64,000 bases of DNA from Podarcis raffonei (lineage: Eukaryota > Chordata > Lepidosauria > Squamata > Lacertidae): assembly GCF_027172205.1 (NCBI RefSeq), contig NC_070607.1, positions 320,001-384,000 of the forward strand. Reading direction: 5' to 3'. Position 1 is the first letter of the stretch. Each line of letters opens with the position of its first letter. The notes beneath the pieces were generated by a model. The model saw only the letters and a program-made list of their open reading frames with translations. It had not been told where the DNA came from and did not search any database. The translations under genes were made by a program, and so were the position numbers. This document shows positions 30,602 through 40,490 of this stretch, piece after piece.

Positions 30602-32538
30602 GGGACTTCCGGGTTAGCGCCATCGACTAATGGCGGATTCCCTCTGAGCTCCGGAGGGAATCGGCTCTGCAGGATCGGGTCTTGCCGCTGCGGCGACGCG
30701 GGGACCCATAAAAATCACAGGCGGTGAAGCCTGTGAACCTGCTGACTTGGCGGGCACCATTTGCGCCCCCCCGACCTGCGAAGGAGCCTTTTTAAAGGCT
30801 TCGGAACGGGGGACGGGGTGAGCGGCGCAGTGCAGAGAGTCGACTGCTTCTCCTGCAGAGTGAAGCCACACTGCCATGGTCGGAGAGCGCTGACTTCTTC
30901 TTTTGAACAATTGGACTCTAAAAGTAACAACCCGTGAGTACTACGGAAATTGGTACTGTAAAGAAAATTTTGCTTTTAAGAATTAGGCACAATCGGGGAA
31001 GGTGTAAAAAGGAAGTCTGCCTCCCCGTCTTGTAAACAAGTTAAAGCAAAGACCTGCTAACTAAGGTCGAGAGAACCTTTTCTTCTTTCCTTCTTTGGTA
31101 AAAGACTTTAATTTCACGATTTGGCAGTATAAGAAATTTTGCTGGAGGATAAAGAGCTAATTTTGGGAACCGAAGTGCCACCCTCCCGGACCCGGGGGTG
31201 TTCCGCGAGAGAGCCTGTCGATGAGGTACTAAAGAGTTTGACAGCTGTCAAAGTAGCTGTCAAAACGGAAAAAGAGAACTTTGTTTCTGTTGCTTCTGCT
31301 GGTTATATATGTTACAATTTTTGTTACAATTTGTTGAAAACGAGGAAGAACTGATACAAACTAGCTGGATTTTTGGACTTGGATTGGAATGAACACTAAG
31401 AAACCAAAATCCCTCTAGAGGGGGATTTGGGACATTACAAGAATGGCTGGAGAAGGGAGAATTCAGGCTGAATTGGACAGAGTCTTTGTTCTCTTGGGAA
31501 AGTTGCAAGGCCAAATTGATGTTTTGGCTATAAATGTTACAACTCTGGACTCAACTGTAAACAATATCATTGAAACTGATAAGGAGTTGAATCTGGAAGT
31601 TTATTCAATTGAACAGAAAGAGAAACTTGACAACTTTGAGAATTTGGAGGAGACATATGTTGTCCCTGAAGAGCTGCAGATGATGAAGGAGGACTTGAGG
31701 CCTGACATGATGGTAATGAAGGAAAATAAGAATTTGATGTGGAAAATCTGGCCTGAATTGGAGATTGAAGAAAGGAAAGATCTCCTTATGTGGAGATCCG
31801 AAGACCTAAGGATTATAAATTTGCTCAAGGTGGAGGTTGGAGCCTTGGGGACATTTGGACTTGAAACGAGTAAGAAACAAGATTTGGGTTCCACCTTTAA
31901 GTATGGAGGACTGGTTGAAAGAAACATGGATCCTGAAGGGCCAGAGCTTCTCTGAGAGTTGGTGTTTAATTTTAAGGACTATCAAAAAAAACCAGCAGAG
32001 AGGAATTGAGAGAGAATTAAGAGCCTCGGATGTGAGATCTCCAGGCTAAATAGTAGATTAAGACTGATGGACATTTGTTGGGGACTGGAACTGGGAAAGG
32101 GGGGGTGGGGTTTGGGAATCCAAAGGGTACATAAGTATAATGTGTTTTGCTTTTATTTTTGTTTTTGTAATGTTTATGAAATTTGGGAAATTCGTGGAAG
32201 GGAATTTGGGTCGACTTTAGAAAGAATGTTTTAAGAATATGTATTGATGTATAAGTATTGATGTTTAAGTTTGGATAAGGTAAAATTGGTTTTTTTAAAA
32301 AATGAACTAAATTAAAGGAAAATAAGGTTAGCAAAAATAAATTGAGGAAATGGATGAAAGAGTAAAAGTAAAATAATAACATGTTAATTTATTAGGTTAA
32401 GAATTCTTAATGTGTTTTTAATTTTTATGTATCTTTTTTCTGTTTCTTCGTATTTTTTTTTCTTTTTCTTTTTGACTTTTTATATTCTTACTGTATTAAT
32501 TTTGAAAATTTTAATAAATATCTTTTTTTTAAAAAAAA
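30602..32538 (+). mobile_element. ORF1-only L1-type retroposon, copy A
   Basis: A 1,937-bp element is flanked by an exact 17-bp target-site duplication, gaaaaagccacaagacc (30,585-30,601 and 32,539-32,555). It starts gggacttccgggttagcgcc, has a ~840-bp leader, one 170-codon frame (31,443-31,955), a ~580-bp 3' region and a 3' end aataaatatc followed by T and A runs. Copy B at 18,712-26,220 begins and ends at equivalent points. Shared full ends at ~2 kb argue for a discrete family and against random truncation of a larger LINE. No reverse transcriptase or endonuclease is encoded, so an L1-type LINE must supply them. Confidence 0.85.
31443..31955 (+). CDS. ORF1-like coiled-coil protein of the retroposon, copy A
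   Basis: The frame starts MAGEGRIQAELDRVFVLLGK. Hydrophobic residues recur at heptad-like spacing through about residue 45 (LLGKLQGQIDVLAINVTTLD), suggesting a coiled coil. An acidic middle follows, then the conserved segment VGALGTFGLETSKKQDLG and KYGGLVERNMDPEGPELL. Compared with copy B the frame stops about 30 codons early; the same downstream words (KDYQ, then RGIERELRASDVRSPG in another frame at about 32,000-32,047) show that copy A has lost the end of its frame. No known domain is recognised with confidence. An RNA-binding role like L1 ORF1p is a guess from position and coiled coil only. Confidence 0.62.
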   Translation: MAGEGRIQAELDRVFVLLGKLQGQIDVLAINVTTLDSTVNNIIETDKELNLEVYSIEQKEKLDNFENLEETYVVPEELQMMKEDLRPDMMVMKENKNLMWKIWPELEIEERKDLLMWRSEDLRIINLLKVEVGALGTFGLETSKKQDLGSTFKYGGLVERNMDPEGPELL

Positions 32539-32699
32539 GAAAAAGCCACAAGACCTTGAAGTGTATCTAGTAGGGTGCCTAGGTGAATGATCCTTTGCGA
32601 TGGGGCCAAGCAACTTTTTTGTAGTTGATCAAGAAGCCGTGAGATTGTAATGTCTTGAGGGTGATCTGCAAATGGAGATGAGCCTGTTGAGGGGATGTC

Positions 32700-33110
32700 G
32701 CCTGGAGGAGCAGGCCGACTAGGTATGACCAAATATGAATGCCTTGTAGATCATTATCTTAAAGAAAACTCAGGGCAAAGAGGCTAGACCACACAGGAGA
32801 GCTCGGAACTGAAAATGATGCTTGCCTATGGCAAACCATAGATACTTTTGGTGATTTGATGCATTTGAACATGGAGGTATGCTTCTTGAAGATTGATGGA
32901 TGAGAGAGAGTCGCTGACGTGAAGAGCCTCCCTGGTGGAGGTTAAGGACTCCATTTTGATTTTTTTGTAAGCAACACTTTAGGAACTTCAGATCAAGAAC
33001 TGGCTGCCATTTTTTGTGTCCTTTTTTTGGCCTTGGAAGCATTGGTTGACTGGAACTGGCACAATTGCTGCCATTTCCAGGAGCTGACTTACGCATTTTC
33101 AAACTGCTTG
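32700..33110 (-). pseudogene. DIRS reverse transcriptase fragment
   Basis: Minus-strand translation shows KKWQPVLDLKFLKCCLQKNQ and YLWFAIGKHHFQFRALLCGL, matching the early palm/finger motifs of DIRS reverse transcriptases (the 'PILDLKFLN' and 'FAVGDIHFQYRALPFGL' regions). It lies between the ORF1-only retroposon on the left and the CR1 on the right. It is a fossil fragment. Confidence 0.75.
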
Positions 33111-33442
33111 TAAGCGAGTTTTGTTATTTGGTAAGAGAGAAGTTATGAAATATGATGGAGGAACTGAGATGAGGTCTATAACTTTTAACACCCAATGATT
33201 GTTTATAAAACTTTGCCAAGTGGTTTCTTCCCTACTTGGGAAGAAACCCCATCACTGGGTTCTCTGCTTGTTGAATTTGGAATTGGAGGAAGGAGGGTGC
33301 TGGAAGCCATGGTGGTCTTGGGGCCTCTGCCTGAATGACTTAAATCTAAAATCCCTTGCCTATTTTGGTTTCTAAAGGAATGAAAGGATTGAGATTGTGA
33401 ATAAGGAAAGTAGCATCTGGACATATGCCTATCATCCTTTTG

Positions 33443-35790
33443 AATCATAGAATCATAGAGTTGGAAGAGACCACAAGGGCCATCGAGTCCAACCCCCTGC
33501 CAAGCAGGAAACACCATCAGAGCACTCCTGACATATGGTTGTCAAGCCTCTGCTTAAAGACCTCCAAAGAAGGAGACTCCACCACACTCCTTGGCAGCAA
33601 ATTCCACTGTCAAACAGCTCTTACTGTCAGGAAGTTCTTCCTAATGTTTAGGTGGAATCTTCTTTCTTGTAGTTTGGAACCATTGCTCCGTGTCCGCTTC
33701 TCTGGAGCAGCAGAAAACAACCTTTCTCCCTCCTCTATGTGACATCCTTTTATATATTTGAACATGGCTATCATATCACCCCTTAACCTCCTCTTCTCCA
33801 GGCTAAACATGCCCAGCTCCCTTAGCCGTTCCTCATAAGGCATCGTTTCCAGGCCTTTGACCATTTTGGTTGCCCTCCTCTGGACACGTTCCAGTTTGTC
33901 AGTGTCCTTCCTGAACTGTGGTGCCCAGAACTGGACACAGTACTCCAGGTGAGGTCTGACCAGAGCAGAATACAGTGGCACTATTACTTCCCTTGATCTA
34001 GATGCTATACTCCTATTGATGCAGCCCAGAATTGTATTGGCTTTCTTAGCTGCTGCGTCACACTGTTGGCTCATGTCAAGTTTGTTGTCAACCAAGACTC
34101 CTAGATCCTTTTCATATGTACTGCTCTCAAGCCAGGTGTCACCCATCTTGTATTTGTGCCTCTCATTTTTTTTGCCCAAGTGCAATACTTTACATTTCTC
34201 CCTGTTAAAATTCATCTTGTTTGTTTTGGCCCAGTTCTCTAATCTGTCAAGGTCGTTTTGAAGTGTGATCCTGTCCTCTGGGGTGTTAGCCACCCCTCCC
34301 AGTTTGGTGTCATCTGCAAATTTGATCAGGATGCCCTTGAGTCCATCATCCAAGTCGTTGATAAAGATGTTGAATAAGACCGGGCCCAAGACAGAACCCT
34401 GTGGCACCCCACTAGTCACTCTTCTCCAGGATGAAGAGGAACCATTGATGAGCACCCTTTGGGTCCGGTCAGTCAGCCAGTTACAAATCCATTGAGTGGT
34501 AGCATAGTCAAGACCGCATTTCACTAGCTTCTTTGCAAGAATATCATGGGGCACCTTGTTAAATGCCTTGCTGAAATCAAGGTAGGCTACATCCACTGTG
34601 TTCCCTTCATCTACCAGGCTTGTAATTCTGTCAAAAAATGAGATCAGGTTAGTCTGACATGACTTATTTTTCAGAAATCCATGCTGACTATTGGTGATCA
34701 CAGCATTCCTTTCTAGGTGCTCACAGACTGTTTGCTTAATGATCTGCTCCAGAATCTTCCCTGGTATTGATGTCAGACTGACTGGGCGGTAATTATTTGG
34801 GTCCTCTCTTTTCCCCTTTTTTGAAAATAGGGACAACAGACCTCCAGTCTGCCGGGACTTCGCCTGTTCTCCAGGAATTCTCAAAGATGACTGCCAGTGG
34901 TTCTGAGATCACATCTGCCAGTTCTTTTAATACTCTTGGATGCAGTTCATCTGGCCCTGGAGACTTGAATACATCTAAACTAGCCAAGTATTCTTGTACT
35001 ATCTCCTTAGTTATTCTGGGCTGTGTTTCCTCTGCTGAATCATTTGCTCCAAATTCTTCAGGTCGGGAATTGTTTTCTTTATCGGAGAAGACTGAGGCAA
35101 AGAAGGCATTAAGGAGTTCAGCCCTTTCTGTGTCCCTTGTTTGCATTTCACCATCTTCTCCTCTGAGTGACCCCACTGTTTCTTTGTTCTTCCTTTTGCT
35201 ACGAACATACCCATAAAAGCCTTTTTTGTTGCTTTTAACCTCTCTAGCAAGCCTGAGTTCATTCTGTGCTTTAGCTTTTCTGATTTTGTGTCTACACGTG
35301 CCGGCTATTTGTTTGAATTCCTCTTTGGTGGTTTCCCCCCTTTTCCATTTTTTGTACACATCCTTTTTTAATCTTAACTCAGTTAAAAGTTCTTTAGATA
35401 GCCACCCTGGCTTCTTTAGAACCTTCCATGTTTCCGTCTCATTGGTATTGCCTGAAGTTGTGCTTTTACTATCTCCTTCTTAACAAACTCCCAGCCATCA
35501 TGAACTCCCTTTCCTTTTAGTATTACTGTCCATGGGATCTCACCCAGCACTTCCCTAAGTTTTATGAAGTCAGCTTTCTTAAAGTCAAGAAATTGAGTCC
35601 TAGTATGCTTGGCTGCTCCTTTCCGCTGTATAGTAAACTTCAGAAGAGCATGATCACTCACGCCTAATGATCCTTCCACTTCTACCCCACTAACCAGGTC
35701 ATCAACATTGGTTAGGACCAGATCTAAAATGGCTGTTCCTCTTGTTGCTTCTCCCACTTTCTGGACAATGAAGTTGTCTGCATTTTGAGA
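33443..35790 (-). pseudogene. CR1 LINE, 5'-truncated copy inserted in DIRS
   Basis: This is the 3' ~2.35 kb of a CR1 ORF2. Reading leftward it has the end of the endonuclease (GTAILDLVLTNVDDLVSGVE, LGVSDHALLKF), a linker (PEEFGANDSAEETQPRITKE) and the reverse transcriptase at 33,610-34,884 ([56 protein letters not shown], catalytic [27 protein letters not shown]). The 3' UTR ends in the octamer tail at 33,443. One frame change occurs near 34,810-34,820, where a T run has an extra base and nearby bases are missing relative to the copy at 58,650. Several other frame breaks lie upstream. At 35,790 it joins DIRS gag without an obvious target duplication, as usual for CR1. Confidence 0.93.
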
Positions 35791-36660
35791 TACTAAGATT
35801 TTGCGTTTATCCTTAGACTCGATCAAGACATCTTTGAGAGCAGCTTCCCCAAACAACTGACCCCCAGCAAAGGACACAGTAGAGAGGTTTACTTTGGACA
35901 CAGCTTCTGCATGCCAGTTCTTAAGCCAATGTGTGCGGCGTGTCACTATTTGAGAGGACTTAGCTCTAATTGTAAATTGCATAGCATCCATAGTTGCACC
36001 TGCCATAAAGATTTGTGCTTGTAAAAGTTTAGAAAGAGTTTGGCATTGACGAATGGCATCTGGGGGAAGGGAGTGCAAAAGGTCCTTGAGCCACACAATG
36101 CATGCGTATGCAGAGAAAGTTGCTGCACAAGATGCCCTTATAGATAGGGCAGCTGCATCATGGATTTTATGAAGTGCAAATTCCAACTTCCTATCGGTTA
36201 CATCCTTCAATTGGGCGTCTCCCTCTTTAGGAACAAGAGTGAAAACAAGACTGTCTACTGTAGGTGTCTTAATATATGATATGAAGTCAGGATCCAGGTC
36301 ATATAGTTTATCTGCTAGAGATAAATTCTTTTGGACTGCATAGGGGAACCCAACTCTGATTTGACTGTTTTTAGCACTGAAGGAAGTAGCATATAGTTAT
36401 ATTTTGTGTGGTTATCAATGAACAAAGAAACTGGACTCTCAGAGGCAGGATCGGGAATTGTGGTAGATTTTGGGCCCATTCCCAATGCATTGCAATTTAA
36501 AATGGGAGCATTAGCTTCCTGGAACAATCTAGTGGAAATAGATTCCTCTTGGACAGAACTATCAATCCACTCTAGAAAGATTTTTCGGAAGAAGGTGCTA
36601 CATACTCAGCATCAGATAAATCCTTCCTCATATAAGTAAATGGATTGGGAGAAGAGCCCA
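35791..36660 (-). pseudogene. DIRS gag-like region
   Basis: The minus strand gives DVTDRKLEFALHKIHDAAAL, RQCQTLSKLLQAQIFMAGAT, ARRTHWLKNWHAEAVSKVNL and FAGGQLFGEAALKDVLIESK, the conserved order of DIRS Gag-like proteins. It runs directly into the CR1 insertion at its downstream end. It is a fossil; the upstream part is too decayed to place a start. Confidence 0.72.
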
Positions 36661-37924
36661 ATTTAGCCATAAGTTGAGAGGTCACCTTTTAACCTCAAAG
36701 GTAGATTTTTTAGGTTGTATGTCACCTGTTAATGAATCACCTGTTCAATTGGAGTGGCTGGAAAGCTGAGGAAGCCTGCCTGGTCTGAGAGTTTGATGTT
36801 AAAGACTATTGTGCACCCTGGATTTCTTGGTCATCCGTGAATCCTAAAAATTCTGGTTCAGAATCGGACATATCTTCTATAACCTGCCTTCCAGTCTCAT
36901 AGGGTGGAAGAGCAGAATCAGAGAGACTGATTCTTATGAACTGGACTCTGCAGGCTCATTAGATTGCAATAAAACTGCAGTCAAAATATTTGGGGGTGGG
37001 GTGACAGAAGCAGCAGCTTTATTGCGTCCTATTCCCTTAGAGGTGCTTAAGCTTTTGGTTAAGCCTTTTTGGGAAGAGGTTCAGGGGCTCCTTGTATAGG
37101 CTCCATATAATAAATCAATAAATGGAATAAATGGAAATTAATGAAATTGTTCTGAATGCAGCCACACAGGGCAGACTGAGTAGCATTCACTTCCAATGCC
37201 ACCACAGTGGACTATGGGGAAAAGGCACAAACTCCAATGTCTCTCCAATCCACCACAAGCGGGCTAGGAAGAAATAGACTGCAAGTCACAGAATAATAAG
37301 CGTAAATAATAATAAACAAATGAATCACTCCTTAACTAGGAGGTTCAGAAGCAGTCTACCAGTGCCTGCTCACTTCGTCGCTGCGATTATGAACCGGGAG
37401 GAATAATAACCGCAGCTCCTTCTGCCATATCACGGACAGCAGTCTTAAATGATACAGAAAATAATGGCTGAAGACTGTAGAAATCACCAAAGAAATGAGG
37501 CTGTGCTATGGAGCCAGCAGCAACTGAAAATGAGCCATGATTGCGAAAAGCCTCAGGTAGGATTTCCCCCCGCTTATATTTAAATCCGATCAATAAAATG
37601 GTGTGCAGCAAAACGGAGCCACAGCATGTGAAAAAGAAGCATATTCAGCGACACTGTAGGAGAGCAGTATACAAGGAAGCGCTGCAAGAAAGTAAACTAA
37701 ATAAACTAAAACCAAGATGAACTAAGGTTGCAAGGGAAACAAACAGGGGCGGGGAGGGACGATTTTCTATAGTTAGATAGATAGCAAGATTCAAAGAATC
37801 TAAGTTGCTAAAACTAAGGAAGACTGGGGAAATAAAGCAACAACAGAATGAGATCAAAAATTGAAATATTATCTTAAGAAGCAGGAGAGGCAGGAGAAAC
37901 ATACTGCTGAGTCAGACAGGAGAA

Positions 37925-37990
37925 AAAACTGAGGAAGTGTCTGCCTCCCACAAGTCTTGAGGTCATGTGAGAGGAAATACCCAATCCATT
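37925..37990. repeat. DIRS inverted terminal repeat, right
   Basis: 37,961-37,988 is an exact 28-bp reverse complement of 28,970-28,997. 37,930-37,959 matches the second block there with a few changes. Confidence 0.8.
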
Positions 37991-38909
37991 GTTCCCAGAA
38001 TATGTTCCTATTTTTTGCTGATCTTGTGAAAGCAGAAGCTTTGATTCTGAGTTGGTTGTTGGATACAAAACCATTAAAATAAATATCATCTTATAGATGA
38101 TCTTATAGATTTGATCAGATTTTCTGCCTCGGTTTCTCTGCCCTTATACAAAAAGATGTGCAAGTGCAAAAAATTGCTGGAGTTACATTTTACATTAGCA
38201 AGCCTTTCTGAACAGAACAGGCCAAGCTGCAACACATAATGAATTTTATACAAATACAGCAGTAACACAAAGAACATTTTCATGCTAACATATGACAGAC
38301 ATGCATCTCATATATTTCATGAGCAACAGATGGAAACTAGATAACAGTCAACAGACATATAGTAAGCAGTTCTAGCTTTATTTGTGTGAGGATTGAAAAC
38401 AAAACTGTTTATGACTGGAAAATGTTAACTCTCAAAATGGAATATTTAGCTTGTAGGGCACGTAAAATGTGGCAAATCTGAGACTCAAAAGTTGTTATAT
38501 ATATATTTGTCATTTCATATTGACATCCAGTTTCCCACATAGTATGTTTGTTGATGGAAGTTTGCTTCCCATCCTGTATGTGCAAATCTGTCTGGAAAGT
38601 TCCTTTCCAAAAGCAAGACACATAAAGGATATCCCAGTTTACAAATTCTGAAAGGCACATATACTACTAACATAGTGGCTGTATTTTATTTATTTTTCCT
38701 AGAATTGTCTATTTAAAGCATATTACAAGCACAAAAGACCCAAAGTTCTACAAAGGTAGAAACGGTCCTAAAATTAACAAGAAAAATGGTAATTAAAAGA
38801 GAGGAGCCACTTTTAACAAATTCATAGTCAGCCAAGTTTCTCTCATTCTTCTTCCAGCTATGTAAAAAAGAAACCTGCATCTTTCCAAAAGTTCATTCTG
38901 TACACTCCA
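37991..38909. other. Unassigned noncoding sequence
   Basis: AT-rich, no gene or repeat recognised. Confidence 0.45.
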
Positions 38910-39676
38910 GCTCCCGATGCCATCCTTTAAGGCAGAAGTACTGTACAGAAGCCCCCAACAGGGGGTGGGTGGGTGGATGGGACTCCCTGATCCTGAATGG
39001 GGTAACTGTGCCCCTGAAGGAGCAGGCGCACAGCCTGGGAGTCATTTTAGACTCACAGCTGTCCATGGAGCCATTTTAGACACACAGCTGTCCATGGAGG
39101 TGCAGGTCAAATCTGTGTCCAGGGCGACTGTCTACTAGCTCCATCTGGCAAGCAGGCTGACCCTCCCTACCTGTGGACAGTCTTGCCAGAATGGTGCATG
39201 CTCTCGTTATCTCTCGCTTGGACTTGAATGCGCTCTACATGGGGTTCCCTTTGAAGGTGGCCTGAAAACTACAACTAATCCAGAATGCAGTAGCTAGACT
39301 GTGGACTGGGAGTGGCCAAGTGCTGACCTTTAAAGCCCTAAACGGCCTCGGCCCACTATACCCGAAAAAGCATCTCCACCCCCCTTGTTCAACCCAGACA
39401 CTGAGGTCCGGCTCCGAGGGTCTTCTGGTTGTGCCCTCACTGTGAGAAGCGAAGTTACAGGGAACCAGGTAGAGGGCCTTCTCGGTGGTGGCACCCACCC
39501 TGTGGAATGCCCTCCCACCAGATGTCAAGGAAATAAACAACTATCTGACTTTTAGAAGACACCTGAAGGCAGCGCTGTTTAGGAAAGCTTTTAATACTTG
39601 ATGAATTATTGTATTTTAAAATATTTTGCTGGAAGCCGCCCAGAGTGGCTGGGGAAGCCCAGCCAGATGGGTGGGA

Positions 39677-39680
<4 letters not shown>
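38910..39680 (+). pseudogene. L2-group LINE 3' fragment
   Basis: The plus strand follows the C-terminal part of an L2-type reverse transcriptase: LGVILDSQLSME, MVHALVISRLD, LQLIQNAVARLWTG, TFKALNGLGPLY, AFSVVAPTLWNALPPDV and FRRHLKAALFRKAF. Its end, 'gccgcccagagtggctgggg', runs into an ATT repeat tail. Frame breaks are scattered. A 29-bp tandem duplication lies at 39,043-39,099. No catalytic domain is included. Confidence 0.85.

Positions 39681-39725
<45 letters not shown>
39681..39725. repeat. (ATT)n microsatellite at the L2 tail
   Basis: About 15 ATT units directly after the L2 end. Confidence 0.95.
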
Positions 39726-40234
39726 TGCTGCTCCTTTTCACGTTTACGTGTTTTGGAAAACAGAAGAGTGATGAAATAAGGTTCTTCAGCAACACTCATG
39801 TTAACGGTTCTTTGGTCACAGAGGGCTGTAAAAATTTATGCTTCAAAGCCTTAAATACAGTATTTGCTTTTAAATTCCAAAACAAACCCTGTAGTAAATA
39901 CAATTTATTTATTTTTTTACATACTGAACAAAGACCCAACGTTCCATTATAAGTAGCAGGTTCAAATTATATTTTCAGTTCTTTCCATATGGCTTCTGTT
40001 ACAGAAATATGATTGTCAGCCATTTTGTTCATTGTCAAAACAATTTCTGTACTGCTGGAGAAGTACCAGTAATGGCTGCAGATTGTAGGCATGTGTGGCT
40101 GCATAAATATTTCTTTTATTGCTTGACACAGCTTAGAACTCTGTAAATATGTATAAATTATTATTATTTTGCCATCAGTCATTCTAAAAACAAAGCTAAA
40201 ATAAAAATAATAAAGAATGGTGATGAAGGTTTAG
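39726..40234 (-). other. Candidate RAMP3 3' UTR with polyadenylation signals
   Basis: Downstream of the RAMP3 stop on the minus strand there are AATAAA hexamers at 40,115-40,120 and twice at 39,904-39,913. The sequence is AT-rich with no recognised repeat until the L2 tail. Which signal is used cannot be told from sequence alone. Confidence 0.5.
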
Positions 40235-40490
40235 CTACACTAAAATATCATTTCTCTTACTGCACCATACCACTAGCCCAATCATGGCAATTGTCAAGAG
40301 AACTGGAATGAAAATCAGGGTAATCAAAATTTTATCTGGTGGATCTTCCCAATGCACTTTTTTTGAAGTACAGTTTGAAAAGAATTGTTTATGGATTCCA
40401 GTGATGAAGCCCTCAGCAATGGGGTTAGGCCAAAAGCACTTTGCTGTTGCAGCCTTGTCTTCTGTACATAGGGTAAAGTTGTTGTAATAC
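40235..40490 (-). CDS. RAMP3: Terminal coding exon of RAMP3 (receptor activity-modifying protein 3)
   Basis: RAMP proteins partner with class B GPCRs (calcitonin receptor-like receptor, calcitonin receptor) at the plasma membrane and set their trafficking and ligand choice. RAMP3 favours adrenomedullin and amylin receptor types. The exon encodes 84 residues plus stop, after a textbook acceptor (ttcttttctcttcag just right of 40,490) with one base of the preceding codon. Visible are YYNNFTLCTED, the hallmark CFWPNPIAEGFITGIHKQFF, NCTSKKVHWEDPPD, a transmembrane helix (ILITLIFIPVLLTIAMIGLV) and the tail WCSKRNDILV. Extracellular cysteines and two N-glycosylation sequons (NFT, NCT) are present. 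FITGIH-QFFSNCT and EDPPD match RAMP3 better than RAMP1 or RAMP2. The tail ends DILV where human RAMP3 has DTLL. Exons 1 and 2 would lie to the right; I could not find them in this window. Confidence 0.93.

Larger units (their letters stand above)
28968..37990 (-). mobile_element. DIRS-type retrotransposon, old and interrupted
   Basis: The minus strand carries a DIRS gag-like region (about 35,791-36,660), reverse transcriptase (about 32,700-33,110) and RNase H with the following helical region (about 29,600-30,470). DIRS hallmarks include WGAHCQALYTQGLWSSLEAT, LRTDNSTTKAHI, GPLQVDLFAHKLNRQLPRG and FAIGKHHFQFRALLCGLAS. The outer ends are inverted relative to each other: 28,970-28,997 is the exact reverse complement of 37,961-37,988, with similarity continuing inward, as expected for the split inverted repeats of this order. 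The usual tyrosine recombinase is not recognised. It is old, interrupted by at least three other elements, and broken many times over. Confidence 0.8.

Noticed and set aside
33425-35483. Plus-strand frames of 70-140 codons through the CR1 copies
   Set aside because: Antisense shadows of CR1 ORF2; the minus strand has clear reverse transcriptase motifs.
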